Source: Taibaiella sp.
GTDB taxonomy: Bacteria > Bacteroidota > Bacteroidia > Chitinophagales > Chitinophagaceae
Assembly: GCA_019638495.1 (NCBI GenBank)
Contig: JAHBTQ010000001.1
Coordinates: 558,001-622,000, forward strand
DNA length: 64,000 nucleotides
Reading direction: 5' to 3'
The position numbers and the translations under genes were made by a program. Positions 8,593-18,688 of the stretch are shown piece by piece. A model generated the notes under the pieces. It saw nothing but the letters and a program-made list of their open reading frames with translations, had not been told where the DNA came from and made no database searches. How positions within the stretch are numbered: position 1 is the first letter of the stretch; the number at the start of each line of letters is the position of its first letter.

Positions 8593-8913
8593 CTATTTCT
8601 TTTTCTTTTTGCTGAACATTTCCAGCATGCGGTCGGTAACCACAAAGCCACCTACCACGTTTAGTGTACCCAGTATTACGGCAAGGAAGCCGAGCGTTAG
8701 CGCCAGGTAATCATCTGTGGGGGCCTGGCCCATTACAATAATGGCGCCAATGATAACCACACCATGTATTGCATTGGCACCACTCATCAGCGGTGTATGT
8801 AGTACCGATGGCACACGGGAAATAACTTCAATACCCAGAAATATCGACAGTATCACTATCGTAAGCAGGCGATATGTCGCCGGGTCTGTAAACAAGTGAA
8901 TCAGTGCATCCAT
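8593..8913 (-). CDS. pntAb: NAD(P) transhydrogenase subunit alpha, membrane part (PntAb)
   Basis: A 106-residue membrane subunit equal to the C-terminal membrane portion of Escherichia coli PntA. It shows LGIEVISRVPSVLHTPLMSG and NAIHGVVIIGAIIVMG, both characteristic of this subunit, with three or four TM helices. Together with PntB it forms the transmembrane proton channel. In this organism alpha is split into two genes, as in many bacteria. It follows pntAa by 80 nt of AT-rich spacer and precedes the frameshifted four-helix-bundle ORF. The C-terminus is a poly-lysine tail (FSKKKKK). Confidence 0.95.
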   Translation of the reverse strand: MDALIHLFTDPATYRLLTIVILSIFLGIEVISRVPSVLHTPLMSGANAIHGVVIIGAIIVMGQAPTDDYLALTLGFLAVILGTLNVVGGFVVTDRMLEMFSKKKKK

Positions 8914-8993
8914 GTTTATTTAGTCTAAAGTCGTTAGTATAAAGTATAAAGCTGTTTTGAAATTTAACCTTTGGAATTGGGAATTTGCTTCCT

Positions 8994-10118
8994 CTATGCT
9001 GTTGCGCCTAGCAGCCCCATCACACGTTCATTTACAATCTTCCTTCCGCTGGTTATGGCCGTTCCCTTTACTATATCATCCTCGTAGTTCAGGTTCAGGT
9101 TGCCATCCTTATCAATGATAAGCTTGCAGAAGTTCAGCACGTTCTTGGAATAAACCTTGCTGGCGTCAGAAGAGGCGGTGGCTGCCAACGCAGAATTGCC
9201 TATTATGGCCACACCATTGTGCATCACAGTTTTGTTATCTTCCGTCAGGTCGGTATTGCCGCCGGTCACGGACGCTATGTCTATTATTACAGAGCCGGGG
9301 CGCATATCTTCTATCATCGCTTTGGTGATGAGTATTGGTGCCTTGCGGCCCGGTATCTGCGCTGTAGTAATGATTATATCTGATTTTTTTGCGTGCTCGT
9401 GGATCTTATCGCGCTGGCGCTTCTGGAAGTCCTCGCTTTGCTCCACGGCATAGCCACCCGCTTTCGATGCGTCGGCCGCTCCTTCTACCTCCACAAACTT
9501 GGCGCCGAGACTCATTACTTCTTCCTTCACTGCGGGGCGGGTATCAAACACCTCTACCACAGCACCCAGTCGACGAGCAGTGGCTATCGCCTGCAGACCG
9601 GCAACACCAGCCCCCAGTATCAGCACCTTGGCGGGCGGAATACTGCCCGCTGCCGTCATGAACATAGGAAAGTAGCGACAGTAGCTGAACGCAGCCAGGA
9701 GCACCGCCTTGTAACCGGCAATATTTGCCTGGGAGCTCAGCACGTCCATAGCCTGCGCACGAGTGGTACGCGGAATAGTATCCATACTGAATACTGTATA
9801 GCCCTTATCTGCCCACTGGCGCATGAGGCCACTGTTGAACAGTGGCTGGTACACGCCCATCATCACTGCACCCTGCTTTGCATTTCCTGCGTTGCCCGGC
9901 TGAATGGTAAGCACCATATCGGCTTGTGCATTAATGTCGGCAGCGCTTTTGATAACCGCACCTGCCGCGGTGTACATGTCATTATTAAAAAAGGCTGAAA
10001 CTCCTGCACCATCTTCTATCCATACCGTCACATTCATTTTTACGAGTGCAGACACCACTTCCGGAACGAGCGAAACCCTTGTTTCAGGAGCCTGCTCTTT
10101 CAATACACCTATGATCAT
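8994..10118 (-). CDS. pntAa: NAD(P) transhydrogenase subunit alpha, NAD-binding part (PntAa)
   Basis: Soluble NAD(H)-binding subunit of the transhydrogenase (domain I), 374 residues. It begins MIIGVLKEQAPETRVSLVPE, the alanine dehydrogenase/PNT N-terminal domain, and has the Rossmann motif ILGAGVAGLQAIATARRLGA followed by an acidic EVFDTRP (about residue 190) that selects NAD(H). The mobile RDKIHEHAKKSDIIITTAQIPGRKAP loop region and the C-terminal NDLTED-like segment are intact. It is the first gene of the pnt operon on the minus strand. The 197-nt upstream region, shared divergently with a small plug-like gene, contains a pair of dyad repeats that could be operators. Confidence 0.96.
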   Translation of the reverse strand: MIIGVLKEQAPETRVSLVPEVVSALVKMNVTVWIEDGAGVSAFFNNDMYTAAGAVIKSAADINAQADMVLTIQPGNAGNAKQGAVMMGVYQPLFNSGLMRQWADKGYTVFSMDTIPRTTRAQAMDVLSSQANIAGYKAVLLAAFSYCRYFPMFMTAAGSIPPAKVLILGAGVAGLQAIATARRLGAVVEVFDTRPAVKEEVMSLGAKFVEVEGAADASKAGGYAVEQSEDFQKRQRDKIHEHAKKSDIIITTAQIPGRKAPILITKAMIEDMRPGSVIIDIASVTGGNTDLTEDNKTVMHNGVAIIGNSALAATASSDASKVYSKNVLNFCKLIIDKDGNLNLNYEDDIVKGTAITSGRKIVNERVMGLLGATA

Positions 10119-10202
10119 AATATGCCAATGAGGTTATTAATATTTTGAAAAATAAGTGTTTAATTCGAAAAAAGAAAATTTGTCGAGGAAAATAAACACC
10201 CT

Positions 10203-10252
10203 TTCGCAATAAAATTATTGGCAATGATTTTTCGCAATAATTCTATTGGCAA
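10203..10252. promoter_or_regulatory. Pair of 22-nt direct repeats, each a dyad, in the divergent pntAa upstream region
   Basis: Copies at 10203-10224 and 10231-10252 share TTCGCAATAA and TATTGGCAA with three mismatches in the middle. Each is itself nearly self-complementary (GCAATAA / TTATTGGC type). They are spaced 28 nt start to start, between pntAa (minus) and the plug-like gene (plus). They could be binding sites for a dimeric regulator; this is inference. Confidence 0.45.
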
Positions 10253-10315
10253 AGGTTTGGTACAGCTAAACCCAAGCCTCTTCCATATAATCCCGTCTTT
10301 ATAATAAAGGCCACT

Positions 10316-10816
10316 ATGAAAAGGTTTCTTGTATTGCTATCTATGCTGCCATTAGCAGCAATAGCACAAACAACGGCGACTAATCTTCCCAACAAAACAC
10401 CAACTGAAATACCTGCGGTAGAAATGCCGGACCTACACATTTTCCAGAAAACTAATGGGTGTGGTGGTTCTAACCGGTCTATAATTCTTGGCGCACCTAG
10501 AATATCCGGCACAATCTACATTATAGACGGTGTGAAAGTGGAGACAGTAGGACCGAAGACTAAACAGCGCACGATCCAGTCAAGGCAGCCGGTCGTTATA
10601 GACCGTATAGACCTACGCCTGGATATGAACAATCCTACCACGCTTGTGCTGCAACGGAAAGAATTAATGAAGCTTCCCTATACAGACCTTACAGACATGG
10701 TGAGTCTATCGACATCCGCACATCAACTTCAGCGCGGCGCAGCAAACCATATCAGTGCCGGCCGGTCAGAAGAGATTCTCTATGTCATTGACGGAATGCA
10801 GATAGCCAGAAGATAG
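10316..10816 (+). CDS. Small secreted TonB-plug-like protein, paralogue A
   Basis: A 166-residue protein with a signal peptide (MKRFLVLLSMLPLAAIAQ). The mature part contains two YxIDG motifs, GTIYIIDGVKVE and EILYVIDGMQIARR, the second at the very C-terminus and preceded by a LMKLPYTDLTDMVSLSTSA segment. That layout (helix with L-P-x-x-x-x-x-D/A, then I-x-x-G-x-S/R, then YxIDG) is the signature of the plug domain of TonB-dependent receptors, but there is no barrel: the gene stops right after the plug-like segment. A relative with the same start and end lies at 18689-19170. The two flank the A2M-PbpC pair. Role unknown; a free-standing periplasmic plug-like partner is a guess. Confidence 0.75.
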   Translation: MKRFLVLLSMLPLAAIAQTTATNLPNKTPTEIPAVEMPDLHIFQKTNGCGGSNRSIILGAPRISGTIYIIDGVKVETVGPKTKQRTIQSRQPVVIDRIDLRLDMNNPTTLVLQRKELMKLPYTDLTDMVSLSTSAHQLQRGAANHISAGRSEEILYVIDGMQIARR

Positions 10817-10824
10817 GTTGCTGG

Positions 10825-13134
10825 CTAAATGAACTTCACCTTTATCCTTATGTGCTCATTTCTGCCCTTGTCGTCTACGCATGAGATCTTAATATCAGCG
10901 GCATCTGCCGAAAAGAAGAGTTTCTCTGATGCTGCTGCTTTGGCATAGAGCCTATCATTTACATACCAGTAAACTGTGCTTACATCGCCTGCCGCTGCGC
11001 ACGATAACTGCAACTTCTGCTGCTCGCGGTTTTCTATAAGGTAGGTCATGCCATTGGTAAGGGAAGTGATGCGGGGTGCAACACCTTCCGAACTATGACC
11101 GCACGCAGGGTTGTGCGGTGGTGCCTTGTCATATGCAATGCGCGATGCCTCATACCACGTTGCAATCTCCGGCGCTATGTTCCGCATCAGCACGGTTTTG
11201 TAACCAGCAGCAGGCAAGCAGGTACTGCAGTAGCACATTGTTTGCCTGGGGTCTGTCCATACCTGCTTCAGATGAGTACACTTATCGCTACCTGACACAC
11301 CAGGTATGAATAGGTCTGATGTTGTATTCGTGCACCACTCTTCTGGCGCCATCCCGGTCTCAGTGCATACAATGCGCGTGCCTACCGTAGCCGGTTGCTG
11401 CAACCAGTCTTCAGCAGCATCTCGGTCCAATGCATTAAAGAGCTGAAACAGCAGCGGTGTGGCCGTGTTGATGCCACTCAACTCCTGCACCCCCTCTGCC
11501 GAAAAATTGCCTACCCATACGCCTATCGTGTATCGCTTGTTATAGCCCACACTCCATGCGTCCTTTCGGCCATAGGATGTGCCCGTTTTCCATGCCACCT
11601 TCGGCACATTCTTCGCGGCCTGCCATGAATTGGGCAGATCAGGCCGTTGCAGCTTGCATAACATATCGCTAAGCAGGTAGCAGGCAGCAGGTGACAGGAT
11701 AGAGGAATCAACTTGGCCTCGAGTCTCAACGGCCGGAGAAAACTGCAAGGGCCGGTACCAGCCATTGTTTGCAAAAGCGGTATACAGACCTGTCAGCTCA
11801 TCAAGTCTCACACTGCAGCCTCCCAATATCACCGACATGCCCAGGTCCTTGCTGCTCCGTGCCACAGCAGCAAACCCCGCGCCCGCCATGGAATGCAGAA
11901 AGCCATCCAGCCCATGTGCATCGAGCAGCCTCACCGCAGGTATATTCAGCGAATGGCTCAATGCATATTCAATGGTCACGTTCCCCCGAAATTCCCGGTC
12001 ATAGTTCTCCGGCGAATAGCCCTTGATATTCACAGGCACATCTGCCACCACTGTATGTGGCGTTATCATACCCCTGTCCATACACAGCCCATAGAGAAAT
12101 GGCTTCAGTGTACTGCCGGGAGAGCGCAGCGCCATAATGCCATCTACCTGGCCATGGTGCATGCTGTCCGCAAAATCCGACGAACCCACATAGACTACCA
12201 CATTTCGGGTTTCATTGTCTACCACCAGCACGGCGGCGTTGTTTATGTTCAGCAATTGCAGTTGGCTCATATAATCATGTGCTATGAGCTGCGCCTGCTT
12301 TTGCATTTTCGCATCTACCGTTGATACGATCACATCGGCAAAGGGCTGTGCCTGCTGCAACCTGTGGGCCAACTGCGGGGCCTGTTGCGGGGCGTTTCGC
12401 CTGCTTCCCGCGAATGGCTCGTGCAGCGCATCTCTTATCACGGCATCCGGAAATAGCTTCGAGCTCCCGAACCAATGTAGCCACCTATCCCGCTCCCGCA
12501 TTATGCTGATATTGTTCACGCCCGGCACCAATGAGTTGGGGCGATTCGGTATTACACTCAGTGCCGTTACCTCTGCCAGCGACAAGTGGTCAGGCATCTT
12601 GCCGAGATATAAAAGTGCTGCTGCCTTTACACCCTGAATGTTGGACCCATAAGGCACAAGGTCAAGGTACATACGCAATATCTCTTCCTTACTAAAGTGC
12701 ACTTCCAGCTGCGTAGCACGAAACATTTCTATCACCTTGCTGGTATATGTGCGCCGCCTCGGCTCCAGCAGTCGCGCAACCTGCATGGTAATGGTAGATG
12801 CTCCTGACGTGCGCCTGCCAGTAAACGTATTGCGCACCATGGCGCGCACCACCGACACCGGGTTCACACCAAAATGATGGTAGAAATACCTGTCTTCCTT
12901 GAAAATAATTGTCTTCTTCAGTTCTGGCGTTATCTCTTCCGGCATTGCCTTCATGCGCCATTGGCCATCGCGCGCCGTTGTGGCATACAGTATGGTACTA
13001 TCACTTGCCAATACCACACGCGCATAGGGTATTTCTGTATGCACAGGAAATGCAAGGTCTGCTACAATGAACAAACCCACCATAGCAGCCACAGCTTTTA
13101 GCCCCTTTGTCAATATGTGCTTCCGCCTGCTCAC
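10825..13134 (-). CDS. pbpC: Penicillin-binding protein 1C
   Basis: Bifunctional peptidoglycan synthase, 769 residues, anchored by an N-terminal TM helix. The glycosyltransferase family 51 domain carries the catalytic Glu80 in IIFKEDRYFYHHFG and STITMQVARLLEPRRRTYTSK. The transpeptidase domain has SxxK at about residue 340 (SPGSTLKPF), SxN in YALSHSLNIP and KTGTS near residue 515. The C-terminal 90 residues correspond to the BiPBP_C beta-sandwich of the 1C subfamily. The ATG overlaps the stop of the A2M gene by 4 nt, so the two are translationally coupled, as in the yfhM-pbpC pair of enteric bacteria. It differs from PBP1A/1B in the 1C-specific linker and C-terminus. Confidence 0.95.
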   Translation of the reverse strand: MSRRKHILTKGLKAVAAMVGLFIVADLAFPVHTEIPYARVVLASDSTILYATTARDGQWRMKAMPEEITPELKKTIIFKEDRYFYHHFGVNPVSVVRAMVRNTFTGRRTSGASTITMQVARLLEPRRRTYTSKVIEMFRATQLEVHFSKEEILRMYLDLVPYGSNIQGVKAAALLYLGKMPDHLSLAEVTALSVIPNRPNSLVPGVNNISIMRERDRWLHWFGSSKLFPDAVIRDALHEPFAGSRRNAPQQAPQLAHRLQQAQPFADVIVSTVDAKMQKQAQLIAHDYMSQLQLLNINNAAVLVVDNETRNVVVYVGSSDFADSMHHGQVDGIMALRSPGSTLKPFLYGLCMDRGMITPHTVVADVPVNIKGYSPENYDREFRGNVTIEYALSHSLNIPAVRLLDAHGLDGFLHSMAGAGFAAVARSSKDLGMSVILGGCSVRLDELTGLYTAFANNGWYRPLQFSPAVETRGQVDSSILSPAACYLLSDMLCKLQRPDLPNSWQAAKNVPKVAWKTGTSYGRKDAWSVGYNKRYTIGVWVGNFSAEGVQELSGINTATPLLFQLFNALDRDAAEDWLQQPATVGTRIVCTETGMAPEEWCTNTTSDLFIPGVSGSDKCTHLKQVWTDPRQTMCYCSTCLPAAGYKTVLMRNIAPEIATWYEASRIAYDKAPPHNPACGHSSEGVAPRITSLTNGMTYLIENREQQKLQLSCAAAGDVSTVYWYVNDRLYAKAAASEKLFFSADAADIKISCVDDKGRNEHIRIKVKFI

Positions 13135-16100
13135 TCGGTTATGCGTATTGTTCCGGCTCCGTTGTAGGAGTGGTACTTGCCATCATACATAGCATCCGCC
13201 TGTACCGGGCCAAGCTTGTAGGTGCCCGGTGACACTGCGCGTACCATGTAGTAGAAGTCTTTCTTCGTCTCTGTCACCGTCGTGAACATATTCACCCGGT
13301 CGTCGCGGATGTCTGTATAGTCCGGCGTCGACCGCTTCTTTATCCACTCCATCTCCGGCAGCGAATTCAATCTTGTATTCTCCACTTCAAATCCCGCAGG
13401 CAGCATATCCGTTATCGCTACATTCTCCAGCGTCACATCATTCTGCGACTGGATGGTGATGTGCACCACCACCAGGTCGTTCTGCTTAAAGGTATTGCCC
13501 AGTTCCCTGCCATTCCTGTCCATAAACGAGCGGCGCACGCGCATATAGCTGTCTTCCTCTCTCACCTTTCCGTCTGCGCTGATGCCACTTATTTCCCACG
13601 CATAGTAAAACCCTCCTGTGCCTGTTACGTTAATAGCAGGGTTCGTAGCGTTCCTATCCAGCTTCACAGTTATGGTTTCTCCGGGCGTGGAGGCAAATGT
13701 GCGTCCGGCAGACGATACCGTGGCGATGGCATTGGTTTGGTTAGCTTGTCTTGCCACCTTCCCTAATGCCAGCAGGCTGTAGGCCTTCTCCTGCGTATTT
13801 ACCCAGTGCTCACGTGCCAGTTGCTCAGACAGTTGGCGAGCCATTGTGCCCACCTGCCTGTTCTTAGGGTCTGTTTCCATCATTACATTCAGCGACAGCG
13901 CCAGGTCGCGCAGGTAGGAGTGGAAGCTGCCACCCAGTGACCTGTCGGCCTGCTCACCGGCGAATGCCGGCGGCCTCACTTCATTACCCTGCGCGGGCAT
14001 ACCTGCAAGTGTATAAGCCGCCGCCAGCAGGTACTTGCCATCCAAAGTCAGTAGCTCTTTATGCGCCTTGTAGTAGTTCATATCAGATAGCTCCGGCTTG
14101 CCTGCCAGCGCCAGCACATACAGCGAGTACGGCACTTCAGAAGGTGCAACATTCTTCTCCTTCAGACCATTGTAGTAATACGTTTGCAACTCCTTCTTAT
14201 ACAGCCTGCTCTTCAGGTAGTCGCGCAGCCGGCGCAACGTATGGTCACCCACCTCATAGCCTGCCTTGCGCGCCTCCAGCAGGAAGTGATAGGCATACAC
14301 GCTACCCCACCAGCTCTCTTCGCCGCCCTGTGGCCAGTAGGTGAGCGCACCATTGCCTACCTGCATAGATTGCAGCTTGGCTATTGCCTGTTGCACATTG
14401 TATGCAGGATTCATGTTCGGGTTGTTAATACCGCCTACACTCCTCGCGAGGTCAGCATAATAAAGTTGCGGGAAAGCTGCTGATGTTGTCTGCTCAACAC
14501 ACCCATAAGGATATTGCACCAGGTCCTCCAGGTGTTTGCTGAACTGTGTTACCGGCGATTTGCCCAGTGTTATTTTCCCGGCAAATGAGATAGGCAGAAA
14601 ATTGTTGCCAACATCTATTGCCGTAGCCTTACCAGCCGGCGCAAAACCACCACCTGTGATCTTCTGCAATGAAGCAGGCGGGCGAATAGACAACTCTGTT
14701 TCATTCGTAAATGTTTCTCCATTCGCCTTTACGGTCACTACCACTTTGCCTGCACCTATAGCGGGCTGTGCGGTTACCTTAAACACTGCTCTCTGTTCTT
14801 TGTTAGCCGGCAAATCTATCTCTCGCGCTGCGCCCCCGTTTATGGCAAGCTGTCCACCCAGTTCCACTGTCACTGTCGCTTTTGATGCACTTGAGGTGGT
14901 ATTGCTTACAGATACCGGCATAGATATCTCATCCCCCGGGCTTAGGAATCGCGGCAACGCGGTGCTTATTACCACCGGGTCGGCCACTTTCATATGCTTG
15001 TCTGCGCTGCCAAACGCTTTGTCTTTGTAGGCTACAGCCATTACGCGTATGTCGCCGGAAAACTGTGGTATGTCTATGTCGTAGCGCACATTGCCGCCAC
15101 CATCTGCCTGCAGTATGCCGCTCCAGAAGGAGACATTCTTCACCCTGTTCACAAACAGTGGATTCACCCTCGACCCATCGTACCCCATACCGTCACCGCC
15201 GGTGCTGGATAGTGAAGTCTTTATCTCGGGCATCAGCCATGGGTAGATATCATAGCTGTTTACGGTAAGGGCTACCTTCTGGTAAAAGAACCCATATGGG
15301 TCTGGTGTAGCAAAGTTGCGAATCTGCAGTATACCCTCGTCCACGGCTGCCACCACCACATATGCACCCGGCGCTGTTTTCACTTTTATCGTTTGTTTCG
15401 TTCTGCTGCGCGACTTCTCTGCAACCGTTATATCCACCGCCAGTTGGCTGCGGGTATCGGTTATCGGCACAGACTTGAAGCCATGCGCCACTGTCAGCGG
15501 CATGTCACTACCATCCATAGGCCTCACCAGTGTTGCGGTTACGTACACGTTGGGCAGCATCTCACTACCAGCGGCAAAGGAAAGGGAGGCAGCCTTGTTC
15601 TTTGTATGCAGGTAATAGTGCTTCAGCACGCCGCTACGCTCCAGTGTCACCAACAGCTTACCTTCAAACGGTGCATTGAACATCACATTTACATTCTCGC
15701 CGGTGTTGTATTGTTTCTTGTCTGCTTTTATTTCTACACTGCCCTCGTTGTCTACTTCAAACGATGAGTAGTCGGTATCGCCCCATCCATAAGCATACAG
15801 GCTCCGGGATACATAACCAGCAGCGCCTTTTACAAACACGCGTACTTCATACTCTCCCGATTGCCTTGCGAAGAAAGTGTAGTGAGTACCTGCACCTGTT
15901 ATCATCACCTTCTGCCGCTCCACTACACGGTCCTCGCTTTGCGATACGTAACGGTAGCTATCCCCGTTGCGCTGCAATACGGTATGCCATTCACGCCTCA
16001 CCACTACCACTTCTGCTTCCCCCGTTTGGATATTCCCCTTCTTATCCAGGCAGATAAGGCCCATGCGCACCGGCGTCTTCGAAGACACATACTCGTCCCC

Positions 16101-18518
16101 CGATTTTATGCCCACAAATACCGGTTGTGTGTACACGTTGAAGTGTGCGTACCTGTGCAGCGGCCTGCCGGTTTCGTCAAATACGGTTGCAGTAACATTA
16201 CCATTCACAATGCCGGCATCTGCTATCATTGCTGCGCTTATGTCAAAGTTTTCGCTCGCTGCTCCTTTGGCATCGGTCTTGCCTTCTTTTGTCTCTTCAG
16301 GCGCATTTATATCGTTGTGTATCGCAAAGGAGTAATCAGGATATCGGTCTGATGAAAATGTACCCTTAGAGAGGCGATACACGCATTCGTAGTTTTTGTT
16401 GGCGGCAGGTGTGCCATACAGGTTGTCTGCCTGTATATTCACGGTCACCCTGTCTCCGGGTTTGTATTCTGTTTTGTCCGTTTGCACATTTACCTTCAGC
16501 CTGTCCGGCATAAAGTCTTCTATACTTATACGGTGGGAATTAAGTAGCACATCATTCCCTGTGTACACCTCCACTACATAGGTGCCAGTCATTGTTGAGT
16601 TTGGCGGTGAGAAAGACACGTCGCACGAGCCCTGCTCGTTCAGCATCTTGCGCACGGACGAAAACTCCTTGCCGCTGGGCATCACCAGCCGCACCCGCAC
16701 AGGTATGCCAGACTGCACCTGCCACTGCTCATCGCGCACTATTGCTTCAAGGTGTATGGTCTCTCCCGGGCGGTACAAATCCCTTTCCGGGTGAATCATG
16801 GCAATCAGGTCTGCAGCATTGGGTATGCGGCCACCCACATCATATCTCGATGTGCCGATCCTGGTCTTATCAAGCCACACAAAACTGAAATCATCTTGCT
16901 TTTTTGCGGTCACCATACCTATTTGTGCAGATGGTAGCATTGAGTTTTCTTCTTTAAATGCAACATATCCATCACCATTTGTGGTGCCTGTATATACCTT
17001 CTGGTTTGTGGTACTTACAAAGGATACATTTACGCCACTCATGGGTTCCGTAGTATGGATGGAATTTGCAAAAACATGCACTCCATCATCACCCTTCTTT
17101 ACTATCAGGCCTATGTCTGATATGGACATTATTTTAGACTGCTGCACCCAGAAGTGGTCGCGCGACTTCACGCACAACACATACACGCCGTTGTAGTTAC
17201 TTATCCTGTCCTGGAAGTCCAGGTGCAGAATACTTGCAGCATTCTTGCGGGGCAGCTTATTGGTCTCATATACTTTACTAAAAATAGTATCTCCGAGGTC
17301 GCCCGTCTCATAATACTCAAAGCTGCTGCCCTCTTCCTCCTCGCGGTCGTAGTGATAGTCGTAGTAGGTGCCACGACGCATAAACTGCTCCAGGTTATTC
17401 TCAAACACCTTTACCACACTCACTTCCACAGACGGCACGTTGATAATATTGAGTGCAATGTTTTTGAATCCCTGGTTGGTAATATACATGCCCTTGTTGT
17501 TGCTGAAGGTGATGGACGGCTTCAGCTTGCCAAAACTGATGCTTGTTGTGTAGCCACTCTTCTGCCTGCCACCAAAAGCGCCCTGTATCTTCGGCGAAAT
17601 GGAAAGTTCGTAAACCTGTGTAGGGCTGAAGCTGCTGCCCTTTATTGTAAATCCTCCATCATTGATAGCTATGTCAAATGGTACAGAGGGAGATATGGTT
17701 ACTGCATACTTCAGGCTCTCAACCAGTATAGGTTGTGACGTGCTCACAGTTATCACGCCCTCAGTGCCGGTGTGCTGTGCTGCAGCCTCTGATATCACCA
17801 GGTTGTAGCGCGAAGGCACTGCAACTTCCATACTGGTATCCTTCGTCGATTTGTATGCCGAGCCTGCAACCGGTATGCCGCCGCTTACATCAATCTTCAC
17901 CGGTATTTCCTCATCCTTTTCGCTGGCCAGCGGAAACTGAATTGAAAGTGTATTTCCCTTACCCGTGTTTGCCTGACCAATGGCTATCTGCCGTCCTGCC
18001 GCGCTCAGCTTCAGGTGCGAGGCCGCATCGGCCAGCTCCACCTCATAATTGAACCGCATATCCATCTGCACCACTATGTCGGTTTGATTGGCAGCGCGTG
18101 TCCAGCTCATGTGCACATCATCTACACGCAGCTGAGCAGTATGGAACTTTATCGGCACGTCGGACACCCCATACTTCTTCTTGCTATACCGGGTCAGCAG
18201 TTTTGAAGGCGTTGCTGTATACTCTGTGCCCGGCTCAAACTTCGATGCGGGCGAGAACACGAGCGTGTTGGTAGTACTCCACTTAAACATGCCCTTCACC
18301 GCGGGCGATAGCTCCAGGTATTGTGTGCTGTCCCACTTGTTCAGCATGCTGTCGGGCACTACATCATGGTTCACTGAGAACTCCAGGTTCTGTTGCTGCT
18401 CTATTTCAGGGTCAAACATACTTTTGACCTCAAGCTCGTTGCCGTTGCGGCATGAGAAAAAGAAAACTACGAGGGCGATGGGTGTCGCCCGCCAGGTACT
18501 GTGCGATGACTTTGCCAT
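13131..18518 (-). CDS. Bacterial alpha-2-macroglobulin, thioester type, lipoprotein
   Basis: A 1795-residue periplasmic protease trap. The ATG at 18518 gives an N-terminus MAKSSHSTWRATP...FFFSC with a lipobox Cys, preferred over the longer frame to 18587, which lacks a signal. MG-type beta domains fill the first 1200 residues, with a bait region that cannot be pinpointed. The thioester motif CVEQ lies at about residue 1340 (14490-14501) inside YPYGCVEQTTSAAFPQ, followed by the alpha-helical thioester domain (LTYWPQGGEESWWGSVYAYHFL). The C-terminal receptor-like domain ends in YNGAGTIRITE. Bacterial A2Ms of this type are thought to trap attacking proteases that breach the outer membrane, with PbpC repairing the wall. 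First gene of the A2M-pbpC pair. Confidence 0.95.
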   Translation of the reverse strand: MAKSSHSTWRATPIALVVFFFSCRNGNELEVKSMFDPEIEQQQNLEFSVNHDVVPDSMLNKWDSTQYLELSPAVKGMFKWSTTNTLVFSPASKFEPGTEYTATPSKLLTRYSKKKYGVSDVPIKFHTAQLRVDDVHMSWTRAANQTDIVVQMDMRFNYEVELADAASHLKLSAAGRQIAIGQANTGKGNTLSIQFPLASEKDEEIPVKIDVSGGIPVAGSAYKSTKDTSMEVAVPSRYNLVISEAAAQHTGTEGVITVSTSQPILVESLKYAVTISPSVPFDIAINDGGFTIKGSSFSPTQVYELSISPKIQGAFGGRQKSGYTTSISFGKLKPSITFSNNKGMYITNQGFKNIALNIINVPSVEVSVVKVFENNLEQFMRRGTYYDYHYDREEEEGSSFEYYETGDLGDTIFSKVYETNKLPRKNAASILHLDFQDRISNYNGVYVLCVKSRDHFWVQQSKIMSISDIGLIVKKGDDGVHVFANSIHTTEPMSGVNVSFVSTTNQKVYTGTTNGDGYVAFKEENSMLPSAQIGMVTAKKQDDFSFVWLDKTRIGTSRYDVGGRIPNAADLIAMIHPERDLYRPGETIHLEAIVRDEQWQVQSGIPVRVRLVMPSGKEFSSVRKMLNEQGSCDVSFSPPNSTMTGTYVVEVYTGNDVLLNSHRISIEDFMPDRLKVNVQTDKTEYKPGDRVTVNIQADNLYGTPAANKNYECVYRLSKGTFSSDRYPDYSFAIHNDINAPEETKEGKTDAKGAASENFDISAAMIADAGIVNGNVTATVFDETGRPLHRYAHFNVYTQPVFVGIKSGDEYVSSKTPVRMGLICLDKKGNIQTGEAEVVVVRREWHTVLQRNGDSYRYVSQSEDRVVERQKVMITGAGTHYTFFARQSGEYEVRVFVKGAAGYVSRSLYAYGWGDTDYSSFEVDNEGSVEIKADKKQYNTGENVNVMFNAPFEGKLLVTLERSGVLKHYYLHTKNKAASLSFAAGSEMLPNVYVTATLVRPMDGSDMPLTVAHGFKSVPITDTRSQLAVDITVAEKSRSRTKQTIKVKTAPGAYVVVAAVDEGILQIRNFATPDPYGFFYQKVALTVNSYDIYPWLMPEIKTSLSSTGGDGMGYDGSRVNPLFVNRVKNVSFWSGILQADGGGNVRYDIDIPQFSGDIRVMAVAYKDKAFGSADKHMKVADPVVISTALPRFLSPGDEISMPVSVSNTTSSASKATVTVELGGQLAINGGAAREIDLPANKEQRAVFKVTAQPAIGAGKVVVTVKANGETFTNETELSIRPPASLQKITGGGFAPAGKATAIDVGNNFLPISFAGKITLGKSPVTQFSKHLEDLVQYPYGCVEQTTSAAFPQLYYADLARSVGGINNPNMNPAYNVQQAIAKLQSMQVGNGALTYWPQGGEESWWGSVYAYHFLLEARKAGYEVGDHTLRRLRDYLKSRLYKKELQTYYYNGLKEKNVAPSEVPYSLYVLALAGKPELSDMNYYKAHKELLTLDGKYLLAAAYTLAGMPAQGNEVRPPAFAGEQADRSLGGSFHSYLRDLALSLNVMMETDPKNRQVGTMARQLSEQLAREHWVNTQEKAYSLLALGKVARQANQTNAIATVSSAGRTFASTPGETITVKLDRNATNPAINVTGTGGFYYAWEISGISADGKVREEDSYMRVRRSFMDRNGRELGNTFKQNDLVVVHITIQSQNDVTLENVAITDMLPAGFEVENTRLNSLPEMEWIKKRSTPDYTDIRDDRVNMFTTVTETKKDFYYMVRAVSPGTYKLGPVQADAMYDGKYHSYNGAGTIRITE

Positions 18519-18688
18519 ATGAGGTGGGATGTAATGTAAATTTACACAAAGTGTAATGCCGCACTTATCAGTTACGTCGTTTAACAATAATTTATATGGA
18601 AATGGTTCGGACTTCGATCGCCAAAATCGCTCCGTAACAAAAACAAAGGTGCAGCGCCAAATACACGTCTTACTAATAAAGCTGCACT

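Noticed and set aside
10797..10845. Hairpin between the plug-like gene and pbpC as a terminator
   Set aside because: The stem is only 5 bp with no T-run, and only 8 nt separate the stops.
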